64,000 nt of DNA from Ruminococcus sp. Its GTDB lineage: Bacteria > Bacillota > Clostridia > Oscillospirales > Ruminococcaceae. Shown here piece by piece: positions 11,246 through 20,692 of this stretch. The notes below the pieces were generated by a model, which was given only the letters and a program-made list of their open reading frames with translations, searched no databases and had not been told where the DNA came from. How positions within the stretch are numbered: position 1 is the stretch's first letter; every line of letters begins with the position of its first letter. The translations under genes and the position numbers were made by a program. The DNA lies in the NCBI GenBank assembly GCA_029060305.1, contig JAIDUG010000032.1, positions 1 through 64,000 of the forward strand, given 5' to 3'.

Positions 11246-11938
11246 TTACAGATTATTATTATTTTCAATATCGGTGATGAGGTCTATTCGTCTCTGATGA
11301 CGACCGCCCTCAAATCCTGTAGTCAGGAAAATTTCTGCGAGTTCAACGGCGAGACCGTTTCCGATAACCCTTGCACCCATACACATAACGTTTGAATCAT
11401 TGTGCAGACGTGTGAATTTTGCAGAAAATGAATCAGAACAGAGTGCCGACCTTATACCCTTTATCTTGTTTGATGCTATAGACATTCCTATGCCCGTACC
11501 ACATATCAATATTCCTTTTTCGCAGTTGCCGGAAATAACTTCCTTACAAACTGCCTTTGCGATAACAGGATAGTCACAAGGTGTACCGTCTGTACCCATA
11601 TCCTTAAATTCAAAGCCTTTTTCTGAAAGTGCTTCAATAACTGCTTTTTTCATTTCCACGCCAGCGTGGTCGCAACCTATTGCAATCATTTTATAGTCCT
11701 CCGATTTCATTAATATTATATGATTTTTGTTTTTCATATCAGAAATAATCCTGTCTGCTATTTCATCAGCGGAGCAGTTATTATCAAGCCCAACTAAATT
11801 ACACCAGTAAATATAATCTGAAATATTTACAAGACCTGTTTCCTTTTCCAGTACGTCAAGCCAATAATCGTTATCTTCTTCTGAAAATTCACAGTCATAT
11901 ATTTTTCTGACAGTTTCACGGATTTCAGATTCTGTCAT
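11246..11938 (-). CDS. rpiB: Ribose-5-phosphate isomerase B fused to an N-terminal colicin-immunity-like domain
   Basis: Residues 84-230 are a complete RpiB (IAIGCDHAGVEMKK, catalytic-Cys segment ILICGTGIGMS, then the NVMCMGARVIG and RHQRRID regions). RpiB interconverts ribose-5-phosphate and ribulose-5-phosphate. Residues 1-75 are an extra acidic helical domain with DYIYW near 41-45. Its pattern reminds me of colicin/pyocin immunity proteins (helices, S/EEE, DLIYYP, then a final helix). The long form begins at ATG 11938, overlapping the tsaB stop as ATGA. A strong internal CGGAGGAC stands 7-8 bases before ATG 11689, so a short RpiB-only product is also likely. The isomerase call is firm and the domain call tentative. 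Confidence 0.9.
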   Translation of the reverse strand: MTESEIRETVRKIYDCEFSEEDNDYWLDVLEKETGLVNISDYIYWCNLVGLDNNCSADEIADRIISDMKNKNHIILMKSEDYKMIAIGCDHAGVEMKKAVIEALSEKGFEFKDMGTDGTPCDYPVIAKAVCKEVISGNCEKGILICGTGIGMSIASNKIKGIRSALCSDSFSAKFTRLHNDSNVMCMGARVIGNGLAVELAEIFLTTGFEGGRHQRRIDLITDIENNNNL

Positions 11939-12621
11939 ATGTTCTTTTCCTCCAAATCCTTTTCAGCCTTTACTTTCTGTAAATAAGATACTTCCAGTTC
12001 GTCAGGTGAAACGCCGTCTTTTGAAAGAGATGCAAGACATACTCCGCAAGCATTCTGTAACCTGCTCTGAGGCGGTGCTATGAATAATTTTGGCGACTGA
12101 TAGTCATTGAAAAAATCAACTGCACCGTCTCCGCAAAGAACAGCAACGGAATTATTTTCTTTTAAAAATTCCGCAAGTTCTTCACGGGAAATAATTTTTT
12201 CCTCACAAAGCTGTCTGAGACTGTAACCGTTGCTTTCATATGAACAGGTATAAACAAGTTCGCCCCTTGCTTTCATTACTGAACATATCGTACCATGAAA
12301 AGCAACGTTATTATAAGCAAGCCCCTCAAGTGTTGAAACTCCTGTACACTTTATGTCAAGTGCGAAACACATAGCTTTTACTCCTGCAACACCTATTCTC
12401 AGTCCTGTATACGAACCAGGACCATTCGCCACCGCTATTCTGTCAATATCGGACATAGTTTTTCCGGTCTGCAAAATAATGTCTTTCACCATTGGCATTA
12501 TAACCTGAGAATGTGTTTTCTGAGTGTACAGCGTACTTTCAGCAAGAAAAGTTTCCGTTTCCGTATCGTAAAGACAGGCGGAAGCAGTTTTTCCGGAAGT
12601 GTCAATCCCAAGTATCAGCAA
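11935..12621 (-). CDS. tsaB: tRNA threonylcarbamoyladenosine synthesis protein TsaB
   Basis: TsaB is the inactive TsaD paralogue that, with TsaD and TsaE, makes the t6A37 modification of ANN-decoding tRNAs. The start is ILGIDTSGKTASACLYD, and VANGPGSYTGLRIGVAGVKAMCFAL near residue 70 is the family signature. I choose TTG 12621 because AGGTGG lies about 7 bases upstream. In-frame TTG 12639 and GTGs at 12633 and 12630 are alternatives. The gene overlaps tsaE by about 20 bases and rpiB by 4, showing tight coupling. Confidence 0.9.
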   Translation of the reverse strand: MLILGIDTSGKTASACLYDTETETFLAESTLYTQKTHSQVIMPMVKDIILQTGKTMSDIDRIAVANGPGSYTGLRIGVAGVKAMCFALDIKCTGVSTLEGLAYNNVAFHGTICSVMKARGELVYTCSYESNGYSLRQLCEEKIISREELAEFLKENNSVAVLCGDGAVDFFNDYQSPKLFIAPPQSRLQNACGVCLASLSKDGVSPDELEVSYLQKVKAEKDLEEKNI

Positions 12622-13048
12622 ATCTTTCACCACCTTCAATAATTATTTCCCTGTCATTTTCGCCGACAGTGTTTATTGTAATATATATTGTACTTTTCGG
12701 CAGAAAGTCAGCTATATTTTCAGACCATTCAATAACTGCTATATTATCTTCAAAAGGATAGTCGAAAAATCCTGTTGATTCAAGACCGTCTTCCGTCTGT
12801 ATTCTGTACATATCGAAATGGTACAAAGTAATATTTTCGCCTCTGTATTCGTTGACAAGTGTAAAAGTCGGCGAGGAAACACAGTCACCCAGTCCGAGAC
12901 CGGAAGCTATTCCACGTGTGAAAGTTGTCTTTCCCGCTCCGAGACCGCCTTTATATGCAATCATATCGCCGGATTTTAACAGAGACCCTATTTTTTCAGC
13001 AGTTTTTATTGTTTCTTCCGGCGAATGTGTTATAATTACCATACTCAT
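12602..13048 (-). CDS. tsaE: tRNA threonylcarbamoyladenosine synthesis ATPase TsaE
   Basis: The 148-residue ATPase belongs to the YjeE family, which drives turnover of the TsaBD complex in t6A formation. Walker A is GGLGAGKTTFTRGI near residue 36. It is followed by SSPTFTLVNEY, the HFDMYRI segment with the family Walker B-like aspartate, and a VIEWSENI motif near 107. The start ATG 13048 overlaps the fhs stop by one base, and the 3' end overlaps tsaB. tsaD is not in the window. Confidence 0.94.
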   Translation of the reverse strand: MSMVIITHSPEETIKTAEKIGSLLKSGDMIAYKGGLGAGKTTFTRGIASGLGLGDCVSSPTFTLVNEYRGENITLYHFDMYRIQTEDGLESTGFFDYPFEDNIAVIEWSENIADFLPKSTIYITINTVGENDREIIIEGGERFADTWD

Positions 13049-14721
13049 CAGAAAAGTCCTGTTATACTGCCGTTGTCGTCGCAGTCAATATTAAATGCTG
13101 ACGGACTTTTCGGTAACCCTGGCATTGTGAGAATATCTCCGGTATAGATTACAATAAATCCTGCTCCGGAAGAAAGTTTAGCGTCACGGACTGTTATTTT
13201 AAAGTTTTCGGGTTTTCCGAGAAGTGCGGGATTGTCGGAAAGCGAATACTGAGTTTTTGCAACACATATCGGTAACTTTCCGAAACCAATGCTTTCAATT
13301 TCACTGATAGCTTTTTTCGCCTGTGCAGTATATATAACACCGTCTGCACGGTAAATTTCCCTTGCAATAATTTCTGTCTTTTCCTTTACAGAAAGTTTTT
13401 CGTCATATATTGGTGCAAAATTATTTTCAGTGTTCTTTTCAATAACAGCACATACTTTTTCAGCAAGGTCTGTACCGCCTGCTCCGCCCTTTGCGAAAAC
13501 TTCACACATTGAAACCTCAACGCCCATTCCTGTACAGAAGTCCTCTACAAACTTCACTTCATTATCGGTATCAGTACCGAAACGGTTTACAGCAACTACT
13601 ACAGGTAAATTATACTTCTGCATATTTTCAATGTGTGTTGCAAGGTTGGAAATGCCCTTTTCAAGTGCCGTGAGATTTTCAGTGGAAAGGTCAGCCTTTG
13701 CAACTCCGCCGTTATATTTCAACGCCCTTATCGTTGCAACAAGTACCACACACGACGGTTTGAGGTTTCCGTAACGGCACTTTATATCAAAGAATTTTTC
13801 TGCACCTAAGTCAGAACCGAATCCGGCTTCTGTAATGCAGTAGTCGCCGAGTTTGAGGGCAAGTTTTGTCGCACGGAGAGAATTACAACCGTGTGCGATA
13901 TTTGCAAAAGGTCCTCCGTGAATGAGTGCCGGATTATTTTCAAGGGTCTGTACAAGATTTGGTTTCAGTGCATCTTTGAGAAGTGCGGTCATTGCACCGC
14001 ATACTCCAAGCTGTTCCGCAAAAACAGGCTTTCCGTTCAAATCATATGCGACAAGAATATTGCCAAGTCTTTTCTTCAAGTCGGCAATATCAGAAGCAAG
14101 GCAAAGTATTGCCATTATTTCAGAAGCAACCGTTATATTGAATCCGTCCTCACGAGGTACACCGTTTAATTTTCCGCCAAGACCTACTACAATATTTCTT
14201 AAAGCCCTGTCATTCATATCCATACAACGTTTAAACATTATACGTCTCTGGTCAATCTGTAATTCGTTTCCTTGCTGGATATGGTTGTCAATGATTGCAC
14301 AAAGAAGATTGTTTGCGGAAGTGATAGCGTGCATATCCCCTGTAAAATGCAGATTGATGTCTTCCATAGGTACTACCTGTGCGTAACCTCCACCTGCCGC
14401 ACCGCCTTTTATTCCGAATACAGGACCTAATGACGGTTCACGCAATGCAAGAACGGCGTTTTTGCCGATTCTTCCCATAGCTTCAGCAAGACCTGCACTT
14501 ACTGTAGTTTTTCCTTCACCTGCCGGAGTAGGATTTATTGCAGTTACAAGTATAAGTTTTCCGTCTTGTTTGTCTGCAAGTTTTGAATAAAGTTCTTCTG
14601 AAACCTTTGCCTTATAATGTCCGTAAGGTTCAATATCTTCATAATCTATACCGATTGATTCAGCGATTTCACTTATATGCTTCATCTTTGCATTCTGAGC
14701 GATTTCTATATCAGATAACAT
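13048..14721 (-). CDS. fhs: Formate--tetrahydrofolate ligase
   Basis: Fhs makes 10-formyl-THF from formate, THF and ATP, feeding one-carbon metabolism and, with pyruvate-formate-lyase-derived formate, purine synthesis. I set the start at ATG 14721 (MLSDIEIAQ) after CGGAGGAAT, giving 557 residues, the usual length. Visible signatures are [18 protein letters not shown] (P-loop, near 67), [19 protein letters not shown], the [15 protein letters not shown] stretch, and the [15 protein letters not shown] segment. It is the first gene of the minus-strand operon that runs to eno and has a good promoter at 14763-14791. Confidence 0.96.
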   Translation of the reverse strand: MLSDIEIAQNAKMKHISEIAESIGIDYEDIEPYGHYKAKVSEELYSKLADKQDGKLILVTAINPTPAGEGKTTVSAGLAEAMGRIGKNAVLALREPSLGPVFGIKGGAAGGGYAQVVPMEDINLHFTGDMHAITSANNLLCAIIDNHIQQGNELQIDQRRIMFKRCMDMNDRALRNIVVGLGGKLNGVPREDGFNITVASEIMAILCLASDIADLKKRLGNILVAYDLNGKPVFAEQLGVCGAMTALLKDALKPNLVQTLENNPALIHGGPFANIAHGCNSLRATKLALKLGDYCITEAGFGSDLGAEKFFDIKCRYGNLKPSCVVLVATIRALKYNGGVAKADLSTENLTALEKGISNLATHIENMQKYNLPVVVAVNRFGTDTDNEVKFVEDFCTGMGVEVSMCEVFAKGGAGGTDLAEKVCAVIEKNTENNFAPIYDEKLSVKEKTEIIAREIYRADGVIYTAQAKKAISEIESIGFGKLPICVAKTQYSLSDNPALLGKPENFKITVRDAKLSSGAGFIVIYTGDILTMPGLPKSPSAFNIDCDDNGSITGLF

Positions 14722-14762
14722 AGGATTCCTCCGATTCAATAAAATTTTTTGTTTACAGTAAT

Positions 14763-14791
14763 ATTTTACCACATCTTCCCGATAAATGCAA
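14763..14791 (-). promoter_or_regulatory. Promoter of the fhs-tsaE-tsaB-rpiB-upp-mrp-eno operon
   Basis: On the minus strand TTGCAT (14791-14786), 17 bp, TAAAAT (14768-14763). The leader is about 35 bases, too short for a folate riboswitch. Confidence 0.65.
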
Positions 14792-14806
14792 GTATAAATT
14801 TCGGGA

Positions 14807-14835
14807 TTGACAAAACCCTCTGTATATATTATAAT
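14807..14835 (+). promoter_or_regulatory. Promoter of the sodium:solute symporter gene
   Basis: TTGACA (14807-14812), 17 bp, TATAAT (14830-14835): a perfect sigma-A pair about 70 bases before the start. It is divergent from the fhs promoter. Confidence 0.85.
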
Positions 14836-14904
14836 AATAGTACACTTCTTTAAACAGTTACAGCTTTAAAGCAGTGAAATTTTTAAGAAACGGAGAAGTA
14901 GAAA

Positions 14905-16467
14905 ATGAAAACCGCAACACTAATTATTCTTGCCGTGTATGTAATTATCATGGTGGGAATAGGCTTCTACACGTCACGCCTCACGAAGTCTGCCGACGAC
15001 TTTATGCTGGGCGGTCGTAATGTCGGGGGCTGGCTCACTGCCTTTTCTTACGGAACAACGTACTTTTCGGCAGTTGTATTCATCGGATACGCCGGACAGT
15101 TCGGCTGGATGTATGGTATTTCTGCATCGTGGGTTGGTATCGGAAATGCTATAATCGGAAGTCTTATCCCCTTTTTCCTGATAGGAAAACGCACCCGTCT
15201 GATGTCCAACCACCTCGGAGCAAAGACAATGCCGGAATTTTTTGAGTATCGTTTTAACTCAAAGTCACTTAAAACAGCGTCGGCAGTAATTGTATTTGTA
15301 TTCCTCATTCCGTACACAGCTTCTGTTTATAACGGTCTGTCAAGACTTTTCGGAATGGTCTTTGATTTCGGCGAAAACGGCTCGACAATCATCATTATCG
15401 CAATGGCACTTCTTTCAGCAGTTTACGTAATTCTCGGCGGTTACAAGGCAACTGCACTCAACGATTTCTTTCAGGGAATTATTATGCTTATCGGTATCGC
15501 AACTGTTGTTGCACTTACCGTCAAGACAAAAGGAGGTTTTTCCAGTGCTGTTGAACAGCTTTCTGAAATCGCTGAAACAAAAAAACTTGGTTCTATGATA
15601 GGACCTGACCCTCTTAATCTTCTTGGAGTTGTAATTCTTACGTCGCTTGGTACATGGGGACTTCCTCAGATGATTCAGAAGTTTTACGCAATAAAGGACG
15701 AACAGGCTATTAAAAAAGGTGCTGTTATTTCAACGTTTTTCGCACTTGTCGTTGCCGGAGGTTCTTATTTCATGGGCGGATTTGTACGACTTTACTGTAC
15801 ACTTGACCCGAATGAAACAGGAAAAGACTTCATTGAAACGGTCAACGGAAAACCTGTATACGATACAATGGTACCTGCTCTTCTTCAGAAAGCACTTCCG
15901 AGCGTGCTTATAGGACTTGTTGTTGTACTCGTACTTTCAGCATCTCTTTCAACTCTTTCCTCACTTGTTTTAACGTCGAGTTCAACGCTTACAAATGACC
16001 TTATCAAACCTCATGTAAAAGACTTTTCGGAAAAGAAACAGCTTACAGTAATGCGTGTATTTATTGCTGTTTTCCTGTTTATTTCCGTAATAATTGCCTG
16101 CAACAAAAACGCTTCTATTTCAACGCTTATGTCATATTCGTGGGGTGCATTGTCGGGAGCATTTTTAGGTCCATTCCTTTACGGTCTCTTTATGAAAAGG
16201 GCTTCAAAAGTTGCCTGCTGGACGAGTTTCTGCACAGGTATCGGAATAAGCGTGTTACATATGATTCTTTTCAGTATGAATATATCTGCTTTCGACGGTC
16301 TGAAACAGTCAGTCATTGAAATGGGTCTGAAAATAAATCTTCTCTCCCCTATCAACGCCGGAGCATTTGCAATGATTATATCGCTTATTGTTGTACCTGT
16401 TGTAAGCAGTTTCACAAAAGCACCTGACGAAAAAGTTGTAGAAAACGCTTTCAGTGTAATAAAGTAA
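14905..16467 (+). CDS. Sodium:solute symporter (SSS/PutP family)
   Basis: The 520-residue protein has about 13 hydrophobic helices. The N-terminal TKSADDFMLGGRNVGGWLTAFSYG is the family start, with the SYGTTYFSAVVFIGYAG helix 2 region that binds sodium and substrate. AVYVILGGYKATALNDFFQGIIML matches the GG.KA...D..Q signature, and LSASLSTLSSLVLTSSSTLTNDL matches the helix 8 sodium site. It imports an organic solute with sodium. Proline or a related amino acid is possible but unproven. It is monocistronic, with its own promoter and terminator. Confidence 0.9.
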   Translation: MKTATLIILAVYVIIMVGIGFYTSRLTKSADDFMLGGRNVGGWLTAFSYGTTYFSAVVFIGYAGQFGWMYGISASWVGIGNAIIGSLIPFFLIGKRTRLMSNHLGAKTMPEFFEYRFNSKSLKTASAVIVFVFLIPYTASVYNGLSRLFGMVFDFGENGSTIIIIAMALLSAVYVILGGYKATALNDFFQGIIMLIGIATVVALTVKTKGGFSSAVEQLSEIAETKKLGSMIGPDPLNLLGVVILTSLGTWGLPQMIQKFYAIKDEQAIKKGAVISTFFALVVAGGSYFMGGFVRLYCTLDPNETGKDFIETVNGKPVYDTMVPALLQKALPSVLIGLVVVLVLSASLSTLSSLVLTSSSTLTNDLIKPHVKDFSEKKQLTVMRVFIAVFLFISVIIACNKNASISTLMSYSWGALSGAFLGPFLYGLFMKRASKVACWTSFCTGIGISVLHMILFSMNISAFDGLKQSVIEMGLKINLLSPINAGAFAMIISLIVVPVVSSFTKAPDEKVVENAFSVIK

Positions 16468-16473
16468 AAACTA

Positions 16474-16502
16474 AAGAACGGAAGAAATTCCGTTCTTTTT
16501 TT
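16474..16502 (+). terminator. Terminator after the symporter gene
   Basis: AAGAACGGAA pairs with TTCCGTTCTT around a GAAA tetraloop, followed by a T-run. The T-run abuts the -35 box of the next promoter. Confidence 0.9.
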
Positions 16503-16503
16503 A

Positions 16504-16532
16504 TTGACAGATTATGCAATTTATGGTATAAT
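16504..16532 (+). promoter_or_regulatory. Promoter of DUF2262-like gene 1
   Basis: TTGACA (16504-16509), 17 bp, TATAAT (16527-16532). The -35 box starts right at the end of the previous terminator's T-tract. Confidence 0.85.
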
Positions 16533-16560
16533 AAATAAAACGAATACAGGAGGTAAAATT

Positions 16561-17451
16561 ATGGGTAGAATAGGTATGGAAAACGTCCCCGAAAGAGTTA
16601 ATAAGCGTTTTCACCCAGAAGAAAAGGAATTTTTAGTTATGACTATCAGCGGAACTCACGGCTCGCAGTGGAACGGTCAGGATTATTGGGACAAGTCAGT
16701 TGATATTCTCGGATATGTTGAGATTGAAAGCGGTCGCACAAGCGATATAAAAAGCAGTCTGGACTGGTGTGTTAAAGATTGGTCATACGATAATTTTAAA
16801 AAAACTGGTACTATTTACAGAATAAAGGGCAGACTTCCGAAACTCCTTGACGGTGATGAACCGTGGATTAACAATAAACAACGTATGAGTAGTCTTTATG
16901 TTACTGAAATAATTTCAGAAAATGAAAAAAATGATTTTCTTGAAAACCTGCTCGCTGAGTATAGAAAAGAAGTTTCCGTCCAATCCGCTGTACTCGGAAA
17001 ACTTATTCTTGATAAGAGTTTGAATCAATATGAAACTGAATCTGAGATTGAATGGTGCGGAGAGACTGTAAAAATTAGTATCAGCGTTGACGAAGATGAA
17101 GATAATGTAAATGAAATACTTCCTGTTGCTGAGGAGTTTTATAACAACCGCAACGAATGGAACACTAAATTACGTGAATTTTCCGCCTCACAGCTTACCG
17201 AACTCGCTAACGACTGGTTGGACGAAGAATATTATGAAGATGACGACGAGGAATCAGACGAAGAAACTAAACCGGTTCACGAAATAACGGAAAAAGAATT
17301 TGCGGAAAGAATTACCATATGCGATATATCATTTGATTCCGACGGCGATTTTACAGTATATTATGATGATGACGATATGTTCTGGGGACATTCTGTTGTT
17401 GTATACGGAAATATTAAAACAGGTTTTGAGGAGGCTCAGCTTATGGGCTGA
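16561..17451 (+). CDS. DUF2262-like protein, paralogue 1
   Basis: The 296-residue cytoplasmic protein starts at ATG 16561 after AGGAGG. The N-terminal half (to about 120) shares GRTSD, IYRIKGRLP and SLYVTEIISEN with the next gene. The C-terminal half looks like DUF2262: an IEWCGETVKISISVDEDED strand pair, a helix with NEWNTKLREFSASQLTELANDWL, a very acidic linker, and the ending YYDDDDMFWGHSVVVYGNI. No catalytic motif is apparent and the function is unknown. It has its own promoter and terminator, and it is followed by a diverged copy with the same arrangement, so a tandem duplication is likely. Confidence 0.75.
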   Translation: MGRIGMENVPERVNKRFHPEEKEFLVMTISGTHGSQWNGQDYWDKSVDILGYVEIESGRTSDIKSSLDWCVKDWSYDNFKKTGTIYRIKGRLPKLLDGDEPWINNKQRMSSLYVTEIISENEKNDFLENLLAEYRKEVSVQSAVLGKLILDKSLNQYETESEIEWCGETVKISISVDEDEDNVNEILPVAEEFYNNRNEWNTKLREFSASQLTELANDWLDEEYYEDDDEESDEETKPVHEITEKEFAERITICDISFDSDGDFTVYYDDDDMFWGHSVVVYGNIKTGFEEAQLMG

Positions 17452-17461
17452 TTCAGTACAC

Positions 17462-17487
17462 GGACGGGAGAATTTCCGTCCTTTTTT
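17462..17487 (+). terminator. Terminator between the two DUF2262-like genes
   Basis: GGACGG pairs with CCGTCC around GAGAATTT, followed by TTTTTT. The next -35 box begins two bases later. Confidence 0.85.
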
Positions 17488-17488
17488 C

Positions 17489-17517
17489 TTGACAAACTAT
17501 CTCATAAATGTTAAAAT
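17489..17517 (+). promoter_or_regulatory. Promoter of DUF2262-like gene 2 and the protease/two-component genes
   Basis: TTGACA (17489-17494), 17 bp, TAAAAT (17512-17517), 28 bases before the ATG. No terminator is seen between here and 22941, so it may serve 17545-22929. Confidence 0.8.
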
Positions 17518-17544
17518 ATATTTAAAATAATAAGGAGGAAAAAT

Positions 17545-18384
17545 ATGTCAAAAATAGGTATAGAAAATATTCCTGAAAATATTGATACACGCTATCTGAA
17601 AGAGGAAAAAGAATTTTTAGTTTTATGTCACTACTGTCCCGAAATTGCGTCAGTAGTATTCGGAAAAGATTATTATGATATGACTGTTTCTACTCTCGGA
17701 TATATCGAAACTGCAACAGGTCGCACAAGTGAAGAATACAGTTTTATAAGGTGGGTTGACTGCTGTAATCCTAAAGAAAAACATTTCAAGAAAGACGGTA
17801 TTTACAGAATAAAGGGCAGACTTCCCGACAAAAATCACGAAAAAAATACTCGTTGTATGGGTAGTCTTTATGTTACAGAAGTTATTTCAGAAAATGAAAG
17901 AAATGATTTTCTTGAAAAACTATGGAAAGAATATAAAAGAGAAGTTTCCGTAAATTCAGAAATATTCGGAAAAATGGTTCTTCATAAAGAATTGAAACGT
18001 TATCTGTCATATATTAAATGGAATGGTACAGAAATACCGTTCATTATGTACGTCGAAAAAAACGAAAGTGCAGAAAATACGCTTTCACTTATGGAAGATT
18101 TTTATAATAATCTCGCTGACTGGGACAAAAAGTTTCACGAACTTATAACGGAAAAATGTTCTGAATTTATGGAAGAATTGAAACCTCATTTAGAAGAATA
18201 TGGTTCTGAAATCGTTGAGGACTTAGAAAAAAATTTTTCAGAAAACTTTATTATAAATGATGTAGAGTTTCGTGCAAACGGCGATTTTTGTGTTCAATAT
18301 GAAGATGAAAACACAATTTTAAACAGTATTATAATTTCAGGAAATATTCAGAAAGGTATTAAAGAAATATACCTCGAAACATAA
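17545..18384 (+). CDS. DUF2262-like protein, paralogue 2
   Basis: The 279-residue protein is a diverged copy of the preceding gene. It shares KIGIENIPENI, EEKEFLVL, LGYIETATGRTSE, IYRIKGRLP, MGSLYVTEVISENERNDFLE and an IKWNGTEIPF strand. The C-terminal half lacks the tryptophan-rich DUF2262 ending seen in paralogue 1 (YEDENTILNSIIISGNI instead of DDDDMFWGHSVVV), suggesting changed specificity. AAGGAGG precedes the ATG. Only 13 bases separate it from the C11 protease, so it is probably cotranscribed with it. Confidence 0.7.
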   Translation: MSKIGIENIPENIDTRYLKEEKEFLVLCHYCPEIASVVFGKDYYDMTVSTLGYIETATGRTSEEYSFIRWVDCCNPKEKHFKKDGIYRIKGRLPDKNHEKNTRCMGSLYVTEVISENERNDFLEKLWKEYKREVSVNSEIFGKMVLHKELKRYLSYIKWNGTEIPFIMYVEKNESAENTLSLMEDFYNNLADWDKKFHELITEKCSEFMEELKPHLEEYGSEIVEDLEKNFSENFIINDVEFRANGDFCVQYEDENTILNSIIISGNIQKGIKEIYLET

Positions 18385-18397
18385 AAGGGGGATTTTT

Positions 18398-20680
18398 ATG
18401 GAACAGAAAAGACCACGTTCAAGGGAAAAAAACGTCACTTCCGGCGGTAACGGCGTTCACAAAAGAGGTGACGGTCTCGGTAGCGGAAAAGTCGGCGGTC
18501 AGGACTATTCCGGCAAAAAGTCGTCAGGTTCAGGTGCTAAACGTGCAGTTGCAGGCGGAGGCGGTGGAATGGCTCTGCTACTGCTTATCTTTATGCTTAT
18601 AAAAGGCGGAGTTGGTGGACTGATCGGCGGTAATCAAGAAACTCCCGATACTTCAGGACATTCTGCAAACTCTGCAACAAAAGTTGACGATACTGTCGCA
18701 AAAGGTTCACGTGAAAAGCGTACACAAATACTCGGCAACAATCAGGACAAAATTACAATAATGGTTTATATGTGCGGTACTGACCTTGAATCAAAGTACA
18801 AAATGGCTTCTTCTGACATTGAGGAAATGAAGTCCGCAACCCTCGGAAAAAATATTGACATTATAATATATACCGGTGGCTGTTCAGAATGGAAATCAAA
18901 CGGTATAAGTTCGTCAGTGAATCAGATTTATCAGATTAAAGACGGTCAACTTGTAAACCTCGTTTCAAATGATGGTGCAAAGTCAATGACAGACCCGAAA
19001 ACTCTTTCAGAATTTATAAAGTACTGCAACAGTAATTTTCCGGCAAACAGAAACGAATTGATTTTATGGGATCACGGTGGAGGTTCAGTAAGTGGTTACG
19101 GTTATGATGAAAAATATAAATCAAGTGGTTCAATGAATCTTGGTGGAATAAGTCAGGCTCTCAGAGACGGCGGAGTTACTTTTGATTTCATAGGTTTTGA
19201 CGCTTGTTTGATGGCTACTGCTGAAAACGCTTTCATGCTTGACGACTATGCCGATTATCTTATTGCTTCTGAAGAAACAGAGCCAGGAATAGGCTGGTAC
19301 TATACCGACTGGCTTTCCAAACTCGGCAACAATACTTCAATGCCTACTGTTGAGATAGGAAAGAATATTATTGACGACTTTGTTGTGCGTTGTGACCAGA
19401 AGTGCAGGGGGCAGAAAACTACCCTATCTATTATCGACCTTGCGGAATTTGCGAACACCGTCCCCGACAAACTTAATAATTTTGCAAAGTCTGTAAGCAA
19501 TAAAATCGTAAGTCAGGACTATCAGAGTATTTCAGACGCACGCTACAAAACAAGAGAATTTGCACAGAGTTCAAAGATAGACCAGATTGACCTTGTAAAC
19601 TTTGCAGAAAATGTCGGTACTCCTGAAAGCAAAGAGTTAAGTAAGGTTTTGCAGAACGCTGTAAAATATAACCGTACTTCTTCCAGTATCACAAACGCTT
19701 ACGGTGTATCGATATACTTTCCTTATCAGCGGACTTCTTACGTTGATTCTGCCTGCAACATTTACAACAATATTGGTATGAACTCGGAATACAGCAACTG
19801 CATAAGACAGTTTGCAAAAATCGAAACAAGCGGACAGGTTGCAAACAGCGGTAATAATAATTCTCCGTTTTCTTTTCTTTTCGATAATACAATAAATGAT
19901 ATATTTATTTACCCGTCGGAAAATATTGACGTTATTGGCAGTCTTGTAAATTCTTTCATTAAAAATCCTTACGCAAAAAACATTGACTATATGGACGATA
20001 ATTCAATATCTCAAGAAAGTGCTAACGAATATATTTCACAGAATTTCTTTGATTCAAGCAATCTTGTATGGGAGCAGGCAGATGACGGAAGTTATTTTAT
20101 GTCGCTTCCCGAAAATCAATGGAAACTCGTTCATAAAATAGACCTCAATATGTTTTACGATGACGGAAACGGTTATATAGATTTGGGACTTGACAATATA
20201 TACAGTTTCGACGAAAACGGAAATCTTATCCCCGATACCGACAGAAACTGGCTTGCTATAAACAACCAACCGGTTGCTTACTACCACACGGATACAATTG
20301 AAAACGGTGACAATTATACAATTACGGGATATGTTCCGGCAATGCTGAATGGCGACAGAGTTAATCTTATTCTTGTTTTTGACAACGAAAATCCAAACGG
20401 TTATATTGCAGGAGCTTCCACAGACTATGTAAATAACGAAACTGATACTGTCCCGAAAAGTCTCACTGAAATAAACGTCGGTGACAGACTGGATTTTCTT
20501 TGTGACTTCTACAGTTACAACGGAGAGTTTCAGGACAGCTACTATTTAAGTGAACCGCTTACCGTTTCAGAAGAAATGACGATAAGCAACGTTGATGTAG
20601 GTGACGGAGAAGTCAAATTAATGTACCGTTTCACTGACATATACAATCAGGAATACTGGTCTGAGACAATAACAAAGTAA
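18398..20680 (+). CDS. Membrane-anchored clostripain-family (C11) cysteine protease
   Basis: The protein has 760 residues. A Gly/Ser/Lys-rich cytoplasmic N-terminus precedes one transmembrane helix near 50-70 (MALLLLIFMLIKGGVGGLIGG region), then an extracellular C11 domain. The domain begins KITIMVYMCGTDLES near 123 and has the catalytic His in LILWDHGGGSVSGYG near 226. The catalytic Cys is in FIGFDACLMATAENA near 268, followed by IASEETEPGIGWYY. Such enzymes cleave after Arg or Lys, often after self-processing. Residues 480-760 form an uncharacterised beta-rich tail. It lies 12 bases before a response regulator, so protease and sensor probably share one transcript. Confidence 0.88.
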   Translation: MEQKRPRSREKNVTSGGNGVHKRGDGLGSGKVGGQDYSGKKSSGSGAKRAVAGGGGGMALLLLIFMLIKGGVGGLIGGNQETPDTSGHSANSATKVDDTVAKGSREKRTQILGNNQDKITIMVYMCGTDLESKYKMASSDIEEMKSATLGKNIDIIIYTGGCSEWKSNGISSSVNQIYQIKDGQLVNLVSNDGAKSMTDPKTLSEFIKYCNSNFPANRNELILWDHGGGSVSGYGYDEKYKSSGSMNLGGISQALRDGGVTFDFIGFDACLMATAENAFMLDDYADYLIASEETEPGIGWYYTDWLSKLGNNTSMPTVEIGKNIIDDFVVRCDQKCRGQKTTLSIIDLAEFANTVPDKLNNFAKSVSNKIVSQDYQSISDARYKTREFAQSSKIDQIDLVNFAENVGTPESKELSKVLQNAVKYNRTSSSITNAYGVSIYFPYQRTSYVDSACNIYNNIGMNSEYSNCIRQFAKIETSGQVANSGNNNSPFSFLFDNTINDIFIYPSENIDVIGSLVNSFIKNPYAKNIDYMDDNSISQESANEYISQNFFDSSNLVWEQADDGSYFMSLPENQWKLVHKIDLNMFYDDGNGYIDLGLDNIYSFDENGNLIPDTDRNWLAINNQPVAYYHTDTIENGDNYTITGYVPAMLNGDRVNLILVFDNENPNGYIAGASTDYVNNETDTVPKSLTEINVGDRLDFLCDFYSYNGEFQDSYYLSEPLTVSEEMTISNVDVGDGEVKLMYRFTDIYNQEYWSETITK

Positions 20681-20692
20681 GGTGATTTATTT

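Noticed and set aside
14722-14772. 17-codon N-terminal extension of formate-THF ligase
   Set aside because: It overlaps the promoter region, and the ATG at 14721 has a strong CGGAGGAA and gives the standard length.
14836-14904. Possible riboswitch or T-box in the leader of the sodium:solute symporter
   Set aside because: The leader is only about 60 bases, with no conserved box and no terminator hairpin.
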